This document shows positions 61,947-64,000 of a DNA stretch of 64,000 nucleotides, in pieces; within the stretch, counting starts at the first letter, position 1, and every line of letters starts with the position of its first letter. The DNA comes from Firmicutes bacterium ADurb.Bin146 (lineage in GTDB: Bacteria; Bacillota; Clostridia; DUPQ01): contig MWDI01000066.1 of the NCBI GenBank assembly GCA_002070475.1, forward strand, positions 62,001-126,000, in the 5' to 3' direction. A program made the position numbers and the translations under genes. Under the pieces are notes generated by a model. It worked only from the letters and a program-made list of their open reading frames with translations, was not told where the DNA came from and made no database searches.

Positions 61947-64000
61947 TCAGTATGTTCCAGGCATTATAGTATAGAATCCTCTGAATGAGAAAGAGCCATC
62001 TGGAGGTATATATGATATCCAAACTTCAGTTTCCACTAGAACTGTTCCAGCAACTGTTATCTTCATTTTTTTCGTAACAGGATCAAAAGTTACAGAATCA
62101 ATATAATTGCTGCTGCTAAGCCACTGGATATTTGCCGGCAGATTTGCTTCTATATCATACTGGTCATATATATGTAAAGGCTCGGTATAAAATACTGAAG
62201 AGGAAATAACAAATGACTGATTAGGGCTATACTCAATTCTGCTTACTTTGGATTCAGTAGCCAGCACCACTATATCAGCTGATTCAACTTCTCTTCCTTC
62301 CTTCCAAAATTTAATGGTTACGATGTCGTTAGCTGTAAAATATGAATGAAATTTAATAGCCCATGTTGTTGTATCAACATATATCTTATCACTTGATACA
62401 GTCACTGATGATATGACTGTAGGCAACCCTGATACATCTGTTTTCAACATAACTGGTTCGTTAGCTAAAGTATATCCCTTAATGGATATATATTTGGTAT
62501 GCTCAGCAATCCTGTTGTTTGCTCCTCCATAAATAGTTTTTGGAGTATCAATTTCAAATATTTTAATATCATTAATACTGACATTTGAAAGACTGAAACT
62601 GTAACCTGACCTGTCCATTATCCTACCATCTCTTGTTATATATATATTGAATACATCAGTACCTGGCGTATCCGTTGTTGAAAATACATTATTTTCATAT
62701 GTAAAGCTATTTCCGGATACCCTGTCAATATATACCCCCCATACAACTGTATCCCATATCGGTCTATAACTTAGTGAGTTGGGATTCCCGTATTGGTCGA
62801 CAACTTTCAAATAACCAAGATCCAACACTATATTCTTGACACCCTGTTCGAAATGAAGAAATGGCATATCCAGCCCCGTTATAATATATGGCACATTACC
62901 ATCATTAACCTTTACAGTAAACAATGGTGTTACCGTGTTATTTATCCTATAGTTTACAGATGCGGTTCCACTGTTTGATGTGTAAAAGGATAATACACCG
63001 TTACTTATCTGAATATTCGAAGTAGGTATAATTGTCTGATTAGATGATGTATACGATACCATATCTGTCGACTTAATCTCATAAATATTACCATACTGGT
63101 CGTATCCTATAACATTGACTTCTATTCTTTCATTCTTGAAGATTGTAGACGGCAGCTGTTCGACTTTTATGCTTGATAAGAAAGGTGCTTGGAATACCTC
63201 TATTTTAGCAGGTGTGGATATTCCCTCATCCCTAACAATTATATTCAATATCGCATAACCTGCTTTACTGACATTGAATATAAGGTTACCTTCACTGTTT
63301 ACTCTTATACTGGACACGCTTACGCTTAAAGGATTTGACGATACTAATAACAAAGCTCCAGAATCAATATCCCACTGACGAATTATATACTTCTGCCCAT
63401 ACTGGTCATATGCCTGCACTTTTATAATATGCATAGAGGTATTCTCATAAATCCTGTCTTTGCCGGACGCTTCCAGCACTTCCTCCACAGTAATACGTTT
63501 TATTGAAGGTACAGATTGAACTGTTAAAATTGATGAGTTATTTAAAAGAGTCTTGTTGTCCAGCGCATATATATATATCTGATCACCAAGATTTGTTAAT
63601 GATGCATCTATAAGAACTGTAGATTCTGTCTTGGTAATATTAACTTTCCTTATACCGGATGTCCTGTTTGTCGCAGACACCTTGACATCTGTTAATGGCA
63701 TAGACTCTCCATACTGATTCAAAAGTTTAAGCCCTATATCCTGTCCTGACGCTTTATACAGTCGTGTTCCATCTATCACTAAAGATTGTGCTTTTTCTGC
63801 TTCTACAGCAAAAGTCTGAACCTTTCCTCCTATCACGACAGTATATGACCCTGGGGAAAGAGTTGCAGCAGTGGTTATGACAAGTTTCTTTCTGTTTGAG
63901 GATAACTCATAAGTATTTGCTATACCTGCAAAATCTTTTCTCAAAACTACAGATGTACTAGCAGGTATAGGCATAAAGAACTCGACTGTGATTGCTTTAA
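61947..64000 (-). CDS. Large surface protein with Ig-like DQYGN repeats (N-terminus beyond window)
   Basis: The frame is open to the right edge; the ATG at 63974 is internal (preceded in frame by AITVEFF), so the true start lies outside. About 680 residues are visible, all predicted beta-rich. A DQYG-type motif recurs as LNQYGE, YDQYGQ, YDQYGN, VDQYGN and YDQYDI, spaced about 100 residues for the first four. Such repeats form Ig-like stalks in clostridial S-layer and adhesin-type proteins. The C-terminus has no SLH, so anchoring domains, if any, are N-terminal. Ligand unknown. Confidence 0.8.
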   Translation of the reverse strand, partial: KAITVEFFMPIPASTSVVLRKDFAGIANTYELSSNRKKLVITTAATLSPGSYTVVIGGKVQTFAVEAEKAQSLVIDGTRLYKASGQDIGLKLLNQYGESMPLTDVKVSATNRTSGIRKVNITKTESTVLIDASLTNLGDQIYIYALDNKTLLNNSSILTVQSVPSIKRITVEEVLEASGKDRIYENTSMHIIKVQAYDQYGQKYIIRQWDIDSGALLLVSSNPLSVSVSSIRVNSEGNLIFNVSKAGYAILNIIVRDEGISTPAKIEVFQAPFLSSIKVEQLPSTIFKNERIEVNVIGYDQYGNIYEIKSTDMVSYTSSNQTIIPTSNIQISNGVLSFYTSNSGTASVNYRINNTVTPLFTVKVNDGNVPYIITGLDMPFLHFEQGVKNIVLDLGYLKVVDQYGNPNSLSYRPIWDTVVWGVYIDRVSGNSFTYENNVFSTTDTPGTDVFNIYITRDGRIMDRSGYSFSLSNVSINDIKIFEIDTPKTIYGGANNRIAEHTKYISIKGYTLANEPVMLKTDVSGLPTVISSVTVSSDKIYVDTTTWAIKFHSYFTANDIVTIKFWKEGREVESADIVVLATESKVSRIEYSPNQSFVISSSVFYTEPLHIYDQYDIEANLPANIQWLSSSNYIDSVTFDPVTKKMKITVAGTVLVETEVWISYIPPDGSFSFRGFYTIMPGTY

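Noticed and set aside
1..64000. tRNA, rRNA, CRISPR array, insertion sequence or prophage
   Set aside because: No cloverleaf-like sequence, regularly spaced repeats, transposase or phage structural gene was found; the window reads as core and metabolic genes.

Overview
The window is an AT-rich, gene-dense segment from a Gram-positive anaerobe-like member of the Bacillota, most likely class Clostridia. Supporting signs are rqcH, PrkC/PP2C, split gcvPA/gcvPB, a walR-walK-yycH-yycI operon, SLH-anchored surface proteins, YesM/YesN-LplB/LplC-type sugar systems, AGGAGG-type ribosome binding sites, TTGACA/TATAAT promoters and a Firmicutes-type LexA box. I see no rRNA, tRNA, prophage, insertion sequence or CRISPR array. 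No stretch longer than 300 bases lacks a gene or a named RNA element.

Layout. 1-11947 is a translation and signalling block: rqcH (cut by the left edge), a U32 peptidase-family protein, and a leftward cluster def-fmt-rsmB-rlmN-PP2C-prkC-rsgA-rpe. 12053-18824 holds a shared sugar-importer ATPase, a RibU-like ECF substrate component, a sugar isomerase-like protein, metG, a thioredoxin-reductase-like flavoprotein and a membrane protein. 18918-25369 is a sugar-type ABC permease pair followed by a URO-D-family protein and a YesM/YesN two-component pair. 25500-31346 has a lipoprotein-map-MFS-M42 peptidase operon, a PfkB kinase and a lone Phd-type antitoxin. 31557-37597 is the glycine cleavage operon gcvT-gcvH-gcvPA-gcvPB-gntR with a second URO-D protein upstream. 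37756-38679 is an SPFH protein. 38776-41778 is a LexA-box-controlled damage operon (Pol IV, an 89-residue partner, SRAP, WYL regulator).

41815-48903 is the most striking region. A cobalamin riboswitch precedes six tightly overlapping genes. They encode two SLH-anchored surface proteins and a lipoprotein built from DUF4430 (transcobalamin beta-domain-like) and alpha/alpha-barrel (transcobalamin alpha-domain-like) modules, followed by a complete ECF importer (T, fused A-A', S). I read this as a surface corrinoid-capture and uptake system that resembles a dissected intrinsic factor/transcobalamin.

48900-64000 carries a YhfC-like membrane protein and an esterase, purA with a small overlapping gene, a MacB/FtsX-type ABC exporter, a Kbl-type acyltransferase, the WalRK-YycHI cell-wall stress operon, and a large surface protein with DQYGN-type repeats that runs off the right edge.

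How parts fit: corrinoid uptake would supply B12 to corrinoid-dependent methyl transfer, to which the two URO-D-family proteins may belong. The gcv operon feeds the one-carbon pool. The SLH and DQYGN proteins, WalRK and PrkC all act at the cell surface. These links are inference; the gene order, motifs and control elements are read directly from the sequence.
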